A stretch of 64,000 bases of DNA from Wenzhouxiangella sp. XN24 (GTDB lineage Bacteria > Pseudomonadota > Gammaproteobacteria > Steroidobacterales > XN24): NCBI RefSeq assembly GCF_011064545.1, contig NZ_JAAMFG010000028.1, positions 124,001 through 188,000 on the forward strand, in the 5' to 3' direction. The position numbers were made by a program, and so were the translations under genes. Numbering within the stretch: position 1 is the first letter of the stretch; every line of letters begins with the position of its first letter. Under the pieces are notes generated by a model. It was not told where the DNA came from, ran no database searches, and saw only the letters and a program-made list of their open reading frames with translations. This document shows positions 38,118 through 45,691 of the stretch, piece by piece.

Positions 38118-38975
38118 TCAGGTGAATCGATTTTCGGCCACGGCCCCCTTCTGGATGCCCTCGTAGGCGCGCACGCGGAACGCGGTGCCGGGTTCCAGGC
38201 GCGCCAGTTCCGCGGCGATATAGGCCGCAAGCTGCTCCACCGTGGTATCGCTGGGTACCAGTTCACAGCGCTCTCGCCAGATCTCGAGTTCGAACCGGCC
38301 CTGCCCGGCCCGGTAGGCGAAGCGACATGCGGGCCGATCGTCCAGCATGGTCTCCCCGACGAGGTCCTCGCGAGACGCGATGTAAATGTCGCGCCAGCGT
38401 TCGGCCCAGTAGCGCTCCCACTGGTCGTTGCGCAGGCCATCCGCCCGGATCTCGATGCGCGAGCGGTGGCCGTGCGCAATGCGCTGGCAGTCTCCGCCGT
38501 GACGCTTGAGGCCGTGGCTGTACTGGTAATAGGCGCCCGCGGCCGCTTCCTCGCGGAGCGCCACGCGCACGGTCCGGACCGTGGCCGGCATCACGGCGGC
38601 GACGCGTCGTTCCAGCGCTGCCTGCAGCAGCGGCATGGTGACCTCTTCCGCATCCAGGCGGCACACGGCGACCTCGGGCGAACACAGGCGCAGCCCCGCT
38701 GCGCGGACCTCGACCTGGGCTGCCGGGTCGCCAACCGGCGGCGACAGTTCGACCCAGTCGCTGGCCACCGGCACCACCAGCTTGTGGTCCGCGTACGTCT
38801 CCAGCGCATCCCGCGCCACCTGTTTCACGATGCCGAAATCCAGCACCATCGACTGCTCGTCGAGGGCCCCTTCCAGTTCGAGATCGACGATCCAGCTTTC
38901 GCCCACCAGGCCGCGCTCGCGATCGAGACGCGAGAAATCGAGCACCGTCAGTTGTTCGACGAACAGGCAGGCCAT
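38118..38975 (-). CDS. Bimodular 6-pyruvoyl-tetrahydropterin-synthase-like protein (QueD superfamily)
   Basis: A 285-residue protein of two T-fold halves. The N-terminal half (about 1-145) has [21 protein letters not shown] at 46-51 and DHK at 63-65. The C-terminal half (about 150-285) has His154, Cys163 and His168-Gly-His170 (CQRIAHGH), the PT-E-like TTVEQLA motif and a Glu in VRAYEG. QueD-type enzymes carry all these motifs in one domain of about 120 residues. Here they are shared between halves. It could act on a dihydroneopterin triphosphate derivative (7-deazapurine or pterin route), but the substrate is not known. ATG 38975 chosen by fit to the T-fold start. Confidence 0.75.
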   Translation of the reverse strand: MACLFVEQLTVLDFSRLDRERGLVGESWIVDLELEGALDEQSMVLDFGIVKQVARDALETYADHKLVVPVASDWVELSPPVGDPAAQVEVRAAGLRLCSPEVAVCRLDAEEVTMPLLQAALERRVAAVMPATVRTVRVALREEAAAGAYYQYSHGLKRHGGDCQRIAHGHRSRIEIRADGLRNDQWERYWAERWRDIYIASREDLVGETMLDDRPACRFAYRAGQGRFELEIWRERCELVPSDTTVEQLAAYIAAELARLEPGTAFRVRAYEGIQKGAVAENRFT

Positions 38976-39089
38976 GCAAGCATGCTCCGGATTCGTGTGG
39001 CGGTAGCCGATTGTACTGCGACACGCGGCGCCGCTGCCCCTGCGCCCGCGACAGGCTATTATCCACAGGTGTTCGGCAAGAAGTCCGTG

Positions 39090-40175
39090 ATGAGCAAGCG
39101 CCGCAAAAGAATCCCGCAGGGCAATCCGCCCGGCAGTCCGCCGGGGCACCCCATCGAGTCCGCAATGCCGGACGTGGCCGACACCACGGTGGCGTGGCAC
39201 AGCTACAACGAGGCGACCATCCGCGAGCACCCCTCGATCGGCCTCGAGGAGGCCCTGCGCGGGCTGACCCCCGAAGTGATCGACTGGATACATTTTCCGG
39301 CTGCGCCCGACGTGACCGCGTTACGTTGGCTGCAGGAGCGGCTGGGGCTCGATCCGCTGGCGCTCGAGGACATCCACCACGGCCGGCAGAGAACCAAGCT
39401 GGAGCGCTACGAGGGACACAGCTTCATGGTCGTCTCGGTGCCCGTGCTGCACGACGGTGAACTGACCCTGGAACAGTTGAGCCTGCTCCTCGGACCGCAC
39501 TGGGTGATCAGTTTCTGGAGCGGCGACCCCGGGCTGGTCGCCCCCATCCGGCATCGCCTGCACAACAGCGTCAGCGGCCGGCTGCGCAAGCGAGGCGCGG
39601 ATTATCTTTTCTACTGCCTGTTGGACGCGGCCGTGGACTCGGCCTTTCCGGTCCTGGAGATCTTCAGCGAGCGCATCGAGAGCCTCGAGGACGAGTTGCT
39701 CGAGGATCCGCACGCGGCGACGATTCCCGAGATCCACGGCCTGCGGCGCAAGCTCGCCCTCATGCGGCGCATGGTGCTCCCCGGCGAGGAGGCGTTGGGC
39801 CAACTCCTGCGCGAGGACGACTCGCCGCTGGGCGCCGCGACCCGGCGCTACGTGCGCGATGTGCTGGACCACCACCTGCGGATCGGCGACACGATCGACA
39901 CCCTTGCCGAGGCCACCCGGGGCCTGCATGAACTGCACCTGATGGGCGTCAGCCATCGCATGAACGAAGTCATGAAGCTGCTCACGATCATCGCCACGAT
40001 TTTCATCCCCCTGACGTTCATCGCCGGGATCTACGGCATGAATTTCGATCCGGAGGCGAGCCCGTGGAACATGCCCGAACTGCGTGCCCGTTACGGCTAT
40101 CCGCTGGTGATCCTGTTGTTCGTCGTCATCGGCGCGGGCATGGCGTGGATGTTTCGCCGCCGGGACTGGCTGTAA
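39090..40175 (+). CDS. corA: CorA-family magnesium/cobalt transporter
   Basis: A 361-residue inner-membrane channel. The N-terminal cytoplasmic part (about 1-290) is mixed alpha/beta, then two membrane helices (about 300-320 and 335-355) separated by the selectivity motif GMN (IYGMNF) and a short loop. The end RRRDWL is basic, as in the family. The pentameric channel imports Mg2+. ATG 39090 starts the low-complexity segment [18 protein letters not shown] 39087 is directly adjacent. The next gene begins 3 bp after its stop. Confidence 0.93.
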   Translation: MSKRRKRIPQGNPPGSPPGHPIESAMPDVADTTVAWHSYNEATIREHPSIGLEEALRGLTPEVIDWIHFPAAPDVTALRWLQERLGLDPLALEDIHHGRQRTKLERYEGHSFMVVSVPVLHDGELTLEQLSLLLGPHWVISFWSGDPGLVAPIRHRLHNSVSGRLRKRGADYLFYCLLDAAVDSAFPVLEIFSERIESLEDELLEDPHAATIPEIHGLRRKLALMRRMVLPGEEALGQLLREDDSPLGAATRRYVRDVLDHHLRIGDTIDTLAEATRGLHELHLMGVSHRMNEVMKLLTIIATIFIPLTFIAGIYGMNFDPEASPWNMPELRARYGYPLVILLFVVIGAGMAWMFRRRDWL

Positions 40176-40178
40176 GCC

Positions 40179-40652
40179 ATGGCGAGTACCCCGCTCAAGC
40201 CGGTGCTTGGCTGGCGCGAATGGGTCGGCCTGCCGGGCCTGGGCATCGAGCGCATCAAGGCGAAAGTGGACACCGGCGCACGCACGTCGGCACTGCACGC
40301 CTTCGAGGTCGTGCCCTTCGAGCGCGACGGCGGGCGCTGGGTGCGCTTCGGCGTTCACCCCGACCAGCGCGACCGGAGCACGGCGATCTTCTGCGAAGCG
40401 CCGGTACTCGATCGGCGCATCGTCTCGGATTCCGGCGGCCATCGCGAGCAGCGCTGGGTCATCGAGAGCGAGGTGCGCGTCGGGCCGTCATGCTGGCGCA
40501 TCGAAATGACCCTGACGGACCGCGACCCGATGCGCTTTCGCATGCTGCTGGGTCGTACCGCACTGCGCGGGCGCTTTGTCGTGGACCCCGCCAGGTCTTA
40601 TTGCCTGGGCCGCGCCCGCAAAGCGCGCGCCGCCCCCATGGAGAACGATTGA
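40179..40652 (+). CDS. Retropepsin-like 'ATP-dependent zinc protease' family protein (RimB-like)
   Basis: A 157-residue protein with the aspartic-protease-like motif [13 protein letters not shown] (Asp31) followed by a small beta domain and [16 protein letters not shown]. This family is labelled ATP-dependent zinc protease in databases but has a retropepsin-like fold. It sits next to rimK in many gammaproteobacteria, including the Pseudomonas rimABK operon. Its TGA overlaps the rimK ATG. Likely part of a peptide-modification system with rimK. Confidence 0.88.
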   Translation: MASTPLKPVLGWREWVGLPGLGIERIKAKVDTGARTSALHAFEVVPFERDGGRWVRFGVHPDQRDRSTAIFCEAPVLDRRIVSDSGGHREQRWVIESEVRVGPSCWRIEMTLTDRDPMRFRMLLGRTALRGRFVVDPARSYCLGRARKARAAPMEND

Positions 40653-41557
40653 TGCATATCGCCATCCTGTCGAGAAACCGACAGCTTTACTCGACCCGCC
40701 GCCTCATCGAAGCCGCCCAGCAACGCGAGCACGAAGTGACCGTCGTGGATCCGTTGAAGTGCGTCATGGACGTGACGTCGCACCGTCCTGCCGTCCACCA
40801 CCGGGGCGACATCCTGCCGCGCTTCGACGCGGTCATTCCGCGCATCGGCGCCTCCGTGACCTTTTACGCCCTCGCGGTGCTGCGCCAGTTCGAGGTCATG
40901 GGCGTCTACCCGGTCAACGAATCCGTGGCCATCGGGCGGAGCCGGGACAAGCTGCGCTCGCTGCAGCTCTTGGCGCGGGCCGGCATCGGCTTGCCCGTCA
41001 CCGCCTTCGCGCACTCGCCGGACGACACCAAGACCCTGGTGCGCCTCGTCGGCGGCGCGCCGCTGGTGCTCAAGCTGCTGCAAGGCACCCAGGGACGCGG
41101 CGTGGTGCTGGCCGAAACCACGAAGGCCGCGGAAAGCGTGATCGACGCGTTTCGTGAACTGGACGCCAATTTCCTCGTGCAGCAGTTCATCCGCGAGGCG
41201 GGCGGCGCGGACGTGCGCGCCTTCGTGGTCGGGGACCGGGTCGTCGCGGCGATGCTTCGCCAGGCGAAGGAAGGCGAGTTCCGCTCCAACCTGCATCGCG
41301 GCGGCTCAGCGTCGGTCGTGAAGCTGACCCCGCAGGAGCGTGCCACGGCGGTGCGGGCCGCCAAGACCGTGGGGCTGAATGTCGCCGGCGTCGATATCGT
41401 CCGCGGCAAGGAGGGCCCGCTGGTGCTCGAAGTGAACTCATCGCCGGGACTCGAAGGCATCGAGCGGGCCACGGGCAAGGACGTGGCGGCCATGGTGATC
41501 GATTTCATCGAGAAAAAGGCCCGCCCCCACGGCACCAAGACGCGCGGCAAGGGCTGA
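40652..41557 (+). CDS. rimK: ATP-grasp ligase RimK
   Basis: A 301-residue ATP-grasp enzyme. E. coli RimK adds glutamate residues to the C-terminus of ribosomal protein S6 and makes poly-glutamate. Matches include [27 protein letters not shown], the ATP-lid [17 protein letters not shown], and the metal-binding [14 protein letters not shown]. It is coupled to the preceding protease-like gene by a start/stop overlap and is followed after 12 bp by an aspartoacylase-family gene. Confidence 0.96.
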   Translation: MHIAILSRNRQLYSTRRLIEAAQQREHEVTVVDPLKCVMDVTSHRPAVHHRGDILPRFDAVIPRIGASVTFYALAVLRQFEVMGVYPVNESVAIGRSRDKLRSLQLLARAGIGLPVTAFAHSPDDTKTLVRLVGGAPLVLKLLQGTQGRGVVLAETTKAAESVIDAFRELDANFLVQQFIREAGGADVRAFVVGDRVVAAMLRQAKEGEFRSNLHRGGSASVVKLTPQERATAVRAAKTVGLNVAGVDIVRGKEGPLVLEVNSSPGLEGIERATGKDVAAMVIDFIEKKARPHGTKTRGKG

Positions 41558-41569
41558 ACGGAGGCTTCG

Positions 41570-42607
41570 ATGGCCGGAGCGACCATCACGATCGGCGGCA
41601 CCGTCATTGCCCCCGGGGAACGACGGGGACTTTCGCTGCCTGTCGGCATGCTGCACACGCATGTGCCGGTGGACATGCCGGTGTGGGTCATCAACGGACG
41701 ACGGCCCGGTCCCCGGCTGTTCATCAGCGCGGCGATCCACGGCGACGAACTCAACGGGATCGAGATCATCCGCCGGATCCGCGCCCGTCCGCTGGCCGGG
41801 CTGCGCGGCACCCTCCTGCTGGTGCCGGTGGTGAACGTCTTCGGCCTCCTCCATCATGCGCGCTACCTGCCGGACCGGCGCGACCTGAACCGCAGCTTCC
41901 CCGGCTCGGAACGCGGCTCGCTCGCGGCGCGGCTCGCCCACCAGTTCATGACCGAGATCGTCGCCCGCTGCACCCACGGGATCGACCTGCATACGGGCGC
42001 GATTCACCGCAGCAACCTGCCACAGGTGCGCGCCCAGCTCGATGATCCGGAGACGCGGCGCCTCGCGCTGGCCTTCGGCGCGCCGGTGGTTCTCGACTCG
42101 CGGCTGCGCGACGGATCGCTGCGCGAGGCCGCCGCGGAAAGAGGTATTCCGACGCTGATCTACGAGGCGGGAGAAGCGTTACGCTTCGACGAGATGTCCA
42201 TCCGCATCGGCGTAGCAGGGATCATCGAGGTGATGCGCAAGCTGGAGATGCTGCGTGCGAAACGCAAGCCGACGCGTCCCGTCAAGCCGGTGGTTGCCGA
42301 CAGCAGCTACTGGGTGCGCGCGCCCGAAGGCGGGATCCTGCGCACGACGGTAAGACTGGGGCAAAGAGTATCGGCCGGGGAGACGCTCGGGCAGGTGTCG
42401 GACCCTTTCGGCGCCCACGACATCCCGGTGTCCGCCGTGCACGCAGGCATCGTGATCGGGTGCAACAGCCTGCCGCTGGTGAACGAAGGCGACGCCCTGA
42501 TTCACGTGGCCCGCATGGAACGGCCCGGCGAGGCCTACGCCACCGTCGAGGCGATTTCCGAACCGTTCCGCGACCCGCCGGCCAATGGCGGCGTCATCAC
42601 TTCGTAG
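41570..42607 (+). CDS. Succinylglutamate desuccinylase/aspartoacylase-family protein
   Basis: A 345-residue zinc hydrolase: His57 and Glu60 in AAIHGDELNG and His141 in DLHTGA form the metal site, RDLNRSFPGS contacts substrate in this family. A C-terminal lipoyl-like beta domain (about 250-345, VRAPEGGILR) is common in this branch. The protein hydrolyses an amide or carboxypeptidase-like bond. It follows rimK, so it may act on a glutamylated product; that is inference. ATG 41570, RBS GGAGG seven bases upstream. Confidence 0.88.
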   Translation: MAGATITIGGTVIAPGERRGLSLPVGMLHTHVPVDMPVWVINGRRPGPRLFISAAIHGDELNGIEIIRRIRARPLAGLRGTLLLVPVVNVFGLLHHARYLPDRRDLNRSFPGSERGSLAARLAHQFMTEIVARCTHGIDLHTGAIHRSNLPQVRAQLDDPETRRLALAFGAPVVLDSRLRDGSLREAAAERGIPTLIYEAGEALRFDEMSIRIGVAGIIEVMRKLEMLRAKRKPTRPVKPVVADSSYWVRAPEGGILRTTVRLGQRVSAGETLGQVSDPFGAHDIPVSAVHAGIVIGCNSLPLVNEGDALIHVARMERPGEAYATVEAISEPFRDPPANGGVITS

Positions 42608-42636
42608 CGCAGCGTTCATCCGCGTGTAGCGCAGCG
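42604..42636. repeat. 11-bp direct repeat, 22 bp apart
   Basis: GTAGCGCAGCG occurs at 42604-42614 and again at 42626-42636, two helical turns apart. The first copy overlaps the aspartoacylase-family stop codon. A 10-bp palindrome (TCACCGGTGA, 42662-42671) lies just before the PAP2 gene start at 42678. Either could be a protein-binding site; nothing else supports it. Confidence 0.4.
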
Positions 42637-42677
42637 CGACCACACTGCCCAGCCATCGAAGTCACCGGTGATGGCGC

Positions 42678-43211
42678 ATGGCGGCAGCAGACTGGTTGGC
42701 CAGGCTCGAACTTGCGGAAGTCCGGTTCTGCCTGCGGGCCAATCGCTCCTGCGAATGGCCGCCGAATCTCATGCTGTTCTCGGCCGCCAGCCGCCTCGGT
42801 GACGGCATCTTCTGGTACGGCCTCATGGCGATCCTGCCGTTGCTCTACGGTACCGCCGGACTGGACACCAGCGTACGCATGGCCGTGGCCGGGCTGCTCG
42901 GCACGGCGGTCTACCGGCTGCTCAAGGATCGCCTCGCGCGGGAACGCCCCTACAATCTCCACCCGCGCATCCGCGCCGGGGCGCGCGCGCTGGATCGCTA
43001 CAGCTTCCCTTCAGGCCACACGCTGCACGCGGTTTCGTTCACGCTCATCGTCGTGACGGCCCTGCCCGCCATGGCCTGGCTGCTCGTGCCGCTCGCAGTG
43101 CTGATCGCGATGTCGCGGGTGATCCTCGGCTTGCATTACCCGAGCGACGTCATTGCCGGCGCCCTGCTCGGCGCGCTGCTGGCACGACTGGTCCTGGCCG
43201 TCCTCGGCTGA
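42678..43211 (+). CDS. PAP2-family phosphatase
   Basis: A 177-residue membrane protein with the three PAP2 motifs: KDRLARERP (83-91), YSFPSGH (108-114) and SRVILGLHYPSD (146-157). Such enzymes dephosphorylate lipids such as phosphatidic acid or undecaprenyl pyrophosphate at the periplasmic face. Five or six helices. The gene ends 7 bp from the convergent gamma-glutamyltransferase gene. Confidence 0.93.
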   Translation: MAAADWLARLELAEVRFCLRANRSCEWPPNLMLFSAASRLGDGIFWYGLMAILPLLYGTAGLDTSVRMAVAGLLGTAVYRLLKDRLARERPYNLHPRIRAGARALDRYSFPSGHTLHAVSFTLIVVTALPAMAWLLVPLAVLIAMSRVILGLHYPSDVIAGALLGALLARLVLAVLG

Positions 43212-43218
43212 ATCCGGG

Positions 43219-44760
43219 TCAGCCTGCGTCTGCGCTGACGACCACCGCGCCACCCTGGCGCCGCGGATCCGCCGCCGCCACCAGGCTGCCGTCCGCATCG
43301 AGCAACACCGCGCCGGCCCCGCCGAAGAACATCGACAATTCGTCGAACCGCCTGCAGGGCATCGCCACCTCGTCGAGCGGCAGCCCCGGCTCGACGGCGG
43401 CCTGCCAGGTCTCGTCCACGCGTTCCACGTGCAGGCGCGGCGCGGCGAGTGCGTCCTCGAGCGAAACGCCGAGCCGCATGAAATTCAGGATCACCTGCAA
43501 CAGGGCCGTGGTGATCCGCTCCGCCCCGGGACTGCCGAGCGACAGCATGGCTCCGCCGGGGCCGCGCGCCACGCAGGGCGACATGTTGGAAGCCATGCGC
43601 CGGCCGGGGGGCAAGGCGTGAAAACCCTGCGGGTTCAGTTCCATTTCCCCGAGACAATTGTTCAGCCAGATGCCCGTGCCCGGCACGAGCAGCCCGCAAC
43701 CGTAGCCGGAGGACGCCGTGACGGCACACGCCAGCCCGCTGTCGTCGAGCGTCGAGACGTGGACCGTGGACGACGAACGACGCGCGCCCGGCATGCCGCC
43801 GGACGACGCCCAGGCCAGGAGTTCCTCCATGTAGCGATCGTCCCCGGCGGCGGGAGCGAAGTCGCGCAGTCGCTCGAACACGTCGCGCTGCGCCGCGGCC
43901 AGCGCAGCCACGGCAGCCGGCGTCCAATTGCGCTCGGGCAGGCCCGCCATGCGCGCCAACATCGCCGCCAGCGCCGCGCCGCCGATCGCAGGCGGCGGCG
44001 GCACGGCGATCGACCAGTCATCCACGTCGCAGCTGATCGGCGCGCACTCCACCGCACGGTAGGCACAGCGGTCCGCATGACCCATCAGCCCGCCGCCGGC
44101 ATCGATGAACGCCGCGATCGCCGCGCCGATGCGCCCCGAATAAAAAACCTCCGGACCCTCGAGCGCCAGCGATTCGAGCGTGTCGGCAAGCCCGGGAACC
44201 CGGATCGTCGCGCCGGCCGGCAGAAGCTCTCCCCGGGCATCGTGAATGACGGCGGCGCTTTCGGCCTGGCGGCCGAAGATGGCTTCATGGCTGTACTCGA
44301 GCCAGGTGCGGGAGGCCCGCGACAAGGGGAAACCCTCCGCCACGCTGCGGGCCGCCGGCTCGATCAGCTGCGCCCACTCGAGCCGGCCCCAACCCGCAGA
44401 CGCCCGGCCGAGCGCCGCTACGGCACCGCCGACGCCCACTGTGCCGTGCCCTACCAGGGTGTGCATGCCCCCGCCGTAGTCCAGCGTCACCGGAACACCC
44501 GCCGCGCCGAAACGTGCCGGGGGGCGATCCAGCCCGGGCATCGCAATCCCGCCGTCGATCACCACGGGGGGCTCGCCGGCGCGCCGCAAGGTGATATATG
44601 CCGCGGCATCCAGGCCGACGATCCCTACCTCGGTGCACAGCGCTGCGAGCGCCGCGGCCACCGCCGCGTCGACGGCGTTTCCACCGGTCCCGGCCACCGC
44701 CGTGCCCGCACGCACGGCGATGTCCGAGGGCCCGGCAATTCCGATCCCAGTCGCCGTCAT
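43219..44760 (-). CDS. Gamma-glutamyltransferase-family Ntn hydrolase, no signal peptide
   Basis: A 513-residue protein of the gamma-glutamyltransferase (GGT) family. The autocleavage/nucleophile threonine is probably Thr332 in SSSTVHVSTLDD, followed by the family region GYGCGLLVPGTGIWLNN. Typical GGTs are secreted and transfer or hydrolyse the glutamyl group of glutathione; this one has no signal peptide (MTATGIGIAGPSD start), implying a cytoplasmic location and perhaps another substrate. ATG 44760 has GGGAGA ahead. Confidence 0.85.
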   Translation of the reverse strand: MTATGIGIAGPSDIAVRAGTAVAGTGGNAVDAAVAAALAALCTEVGIVGLDAAAYITLRRAGEPPVVIDGGIAMPGLDRPPARFGAAGVPVTLDYGGGMHTLVGHGTVGVGGAVAALGRASAGWGRLEWAQLIEPAARSVAEGFPLSRASRTWLEYSHEAIFGRQAESAAVIHDARGELLPAGATIRVPGLADTLESLALEGPEVFYSGRIGAAIAAFIDAGGGLMGHADRCAYRAVECAPISCDVDDWSIAVPPPPAIGGAALAAMLARMAGLPERNWTPAAVAALAAAQRDVFERLRDFAPAAGDDRYMEELLAWASSGGMPGARRSSSTVHVSTLDDSGLACAVTASSGYGCGLLVPGTGIWLNNCLGEMELNPQGFHALPPGRRMASNMSPCVARGPGGAMLSLGSPGAERITTALLQVILNFMRLGVSLEDALAAPRLHVERVDETWQAAVEPGLPLDEVAMPCRRFDELSMFFGGAGAVLLDADGSLVAAADPRRQGGAVVVSADAG

Positions 44761-44793
44761 TACCTGTCTCCCCGCCCCCGCCTGGCCGCCACC

Positions 44794-45261
44794 CTATCCC
44801 AACAGGCGCAGCAATGCCCAGATGCCGAAGGCGCAGGCCGCGACAGCAATGCTCACGAGCGCCGCCACCAGCAGCGCGAGCGCCGCCAGCAGGCGGACCT
44901 GGCGCGCCTCGACGGCGGCCGGTTGGCCGGCCCAGTCGGCGAGGAGCCGCGCATTGCGCTGATGCGCCTTGAACATGATGTCGAACACCGTGCCGAGGAG
45001 CGGCACGGCGCCCACGATGGCATCGATCGCCACGTTGCCCAGCATGCGTGCCACCACGGGGCCGGGCGCACCGGCGCGCACTGCTGTCCAGACGATGAAT
45101 CCGCCGACGAGCGCGGCGATCGCGTCGCCCAGGCCGGGCAGCAGGCCGATGATGGGGTCGATCCCGACGCGGAGCCGCGTGCCGGGTATGCGGAATGCGG
45201 TGTCGAGCCACCCGGCGAGCCGCGTGGCCCGCGCGACCCGGGCCCGCTGTGCAACGTCCAT
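44794..45261 (-). CDS. DUF4112 membrane protein
   Basis: A 155-residue protein matching DUF4112: an amphipathic N-terminus, DTAFRIPGTRLRVGIDPIIG at about residues 20-39, LPGLGDAIAALVGGFIVWTA and AVPLLGTVFDIMFKAHQRN, and a final helix. Function of the family is unknown. It lies 33 bp downstream of GGT start on the same strand and 14 bp after the acyl-carrier gene, so the three may share a transcript. Confidence 0.9.
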   Translation of the reverse strand: MDVAQRARVARATRLAGWLDTAFRIPGTRLRVGIDPIIGLLPGLGDAIAALVGGFIVWTAVRAGAPGPVVARMLGNVAIDAIVGAVPLLGTVFDIMFKAHQRNARLLADWAGQPAAVEARQVRLLAALALLVAALVSIAVAACAFGIWALLRLLG

Positions 45262-45275
45262 GGCGTTCCCCCGGC

Positions 45276-45515
45276 CTACGCCGACAGATCGCCGGAGAGG
45301 TAGTCGAGGCAGGCGGACAGCGTCACGAGCTTCGCCCGCTCCGCCACCGGAATATCGATGCCCGTCTCGCGCGCCAGGATCGCGAAGAAACGGTCGCTGT
45401 CCAGGTCGAACTGCTCGGCCAGCGGCCGCTCCGGCTCGATCGGACGATCGCCCAGCCCACCGGCAGCGCGTTCGAGCGCACGCAATACCGCCGTCTCCAG
45501 GTCCCGCTCGTTCAT
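45276..45515 (-). CDS. Acyl-carrier-protein-like protein
   Basis: A 79-residue protein with the carrier-protein helix pattern and a candidate phosphopantetheine serine, Ser40, in FDLDSDRFFAILA (canonical ACPs read LDSL). The Asp after the Ser, in place of Leu, is unusual. ATG 45515 has AGGAGA eight bases upstream; a longer frame exists upstream but lacks an RBS. It is divergent from the exporter operon and stands without ketosynthase or other fatty-acid genes in the window. Confidence 0.75.
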   Translation of the reverse strand: MNERDLETAVLRALERAAGGLGDRPIEPERPLAEQFDLDSDRFFAILARETGIDIPVAERAKLVTLSACLDYLSGDLSA

Positions 45516-45622
45516 CAGCCTGTCTCCTGCTTCACCCAGCTTGCCATGCATCAGTCTAGCTCGATTGATCCATGTCAAGGCGCACGCCGCCACGGGAGCC
45601 CACCTTCAGGAGAGGAAGCCGA

Positions 45623-45651
45623 TTGCATATTAGAGATCTCTAATTTATTAT
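45623..45651 (+). promoter_or_regulatory. Sigma-70 promoter with palindromic operator in the spacer
   Basis: TTGCAT (45623-45628) and TATTAT (45646-45651) are separated by 17 bp. A perfect 16-bp palindrome, ATTAGAGATCTCTAAT (45629-45644), fills the spacer almost exactly. The AT-rich island stands out in this GC-rich sequence. A repressor bound there would block RNA polymerase at the exporter operon starting at 45692. The cognate regulator is not evident; TetR, MarR, PadR and GntR families use sites of this kind. Confidence 0.75.
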
Positions 45652-45691
45652 CCATGCCAATGACTCGAGAACCGCAGACGGAGAACCGGAG

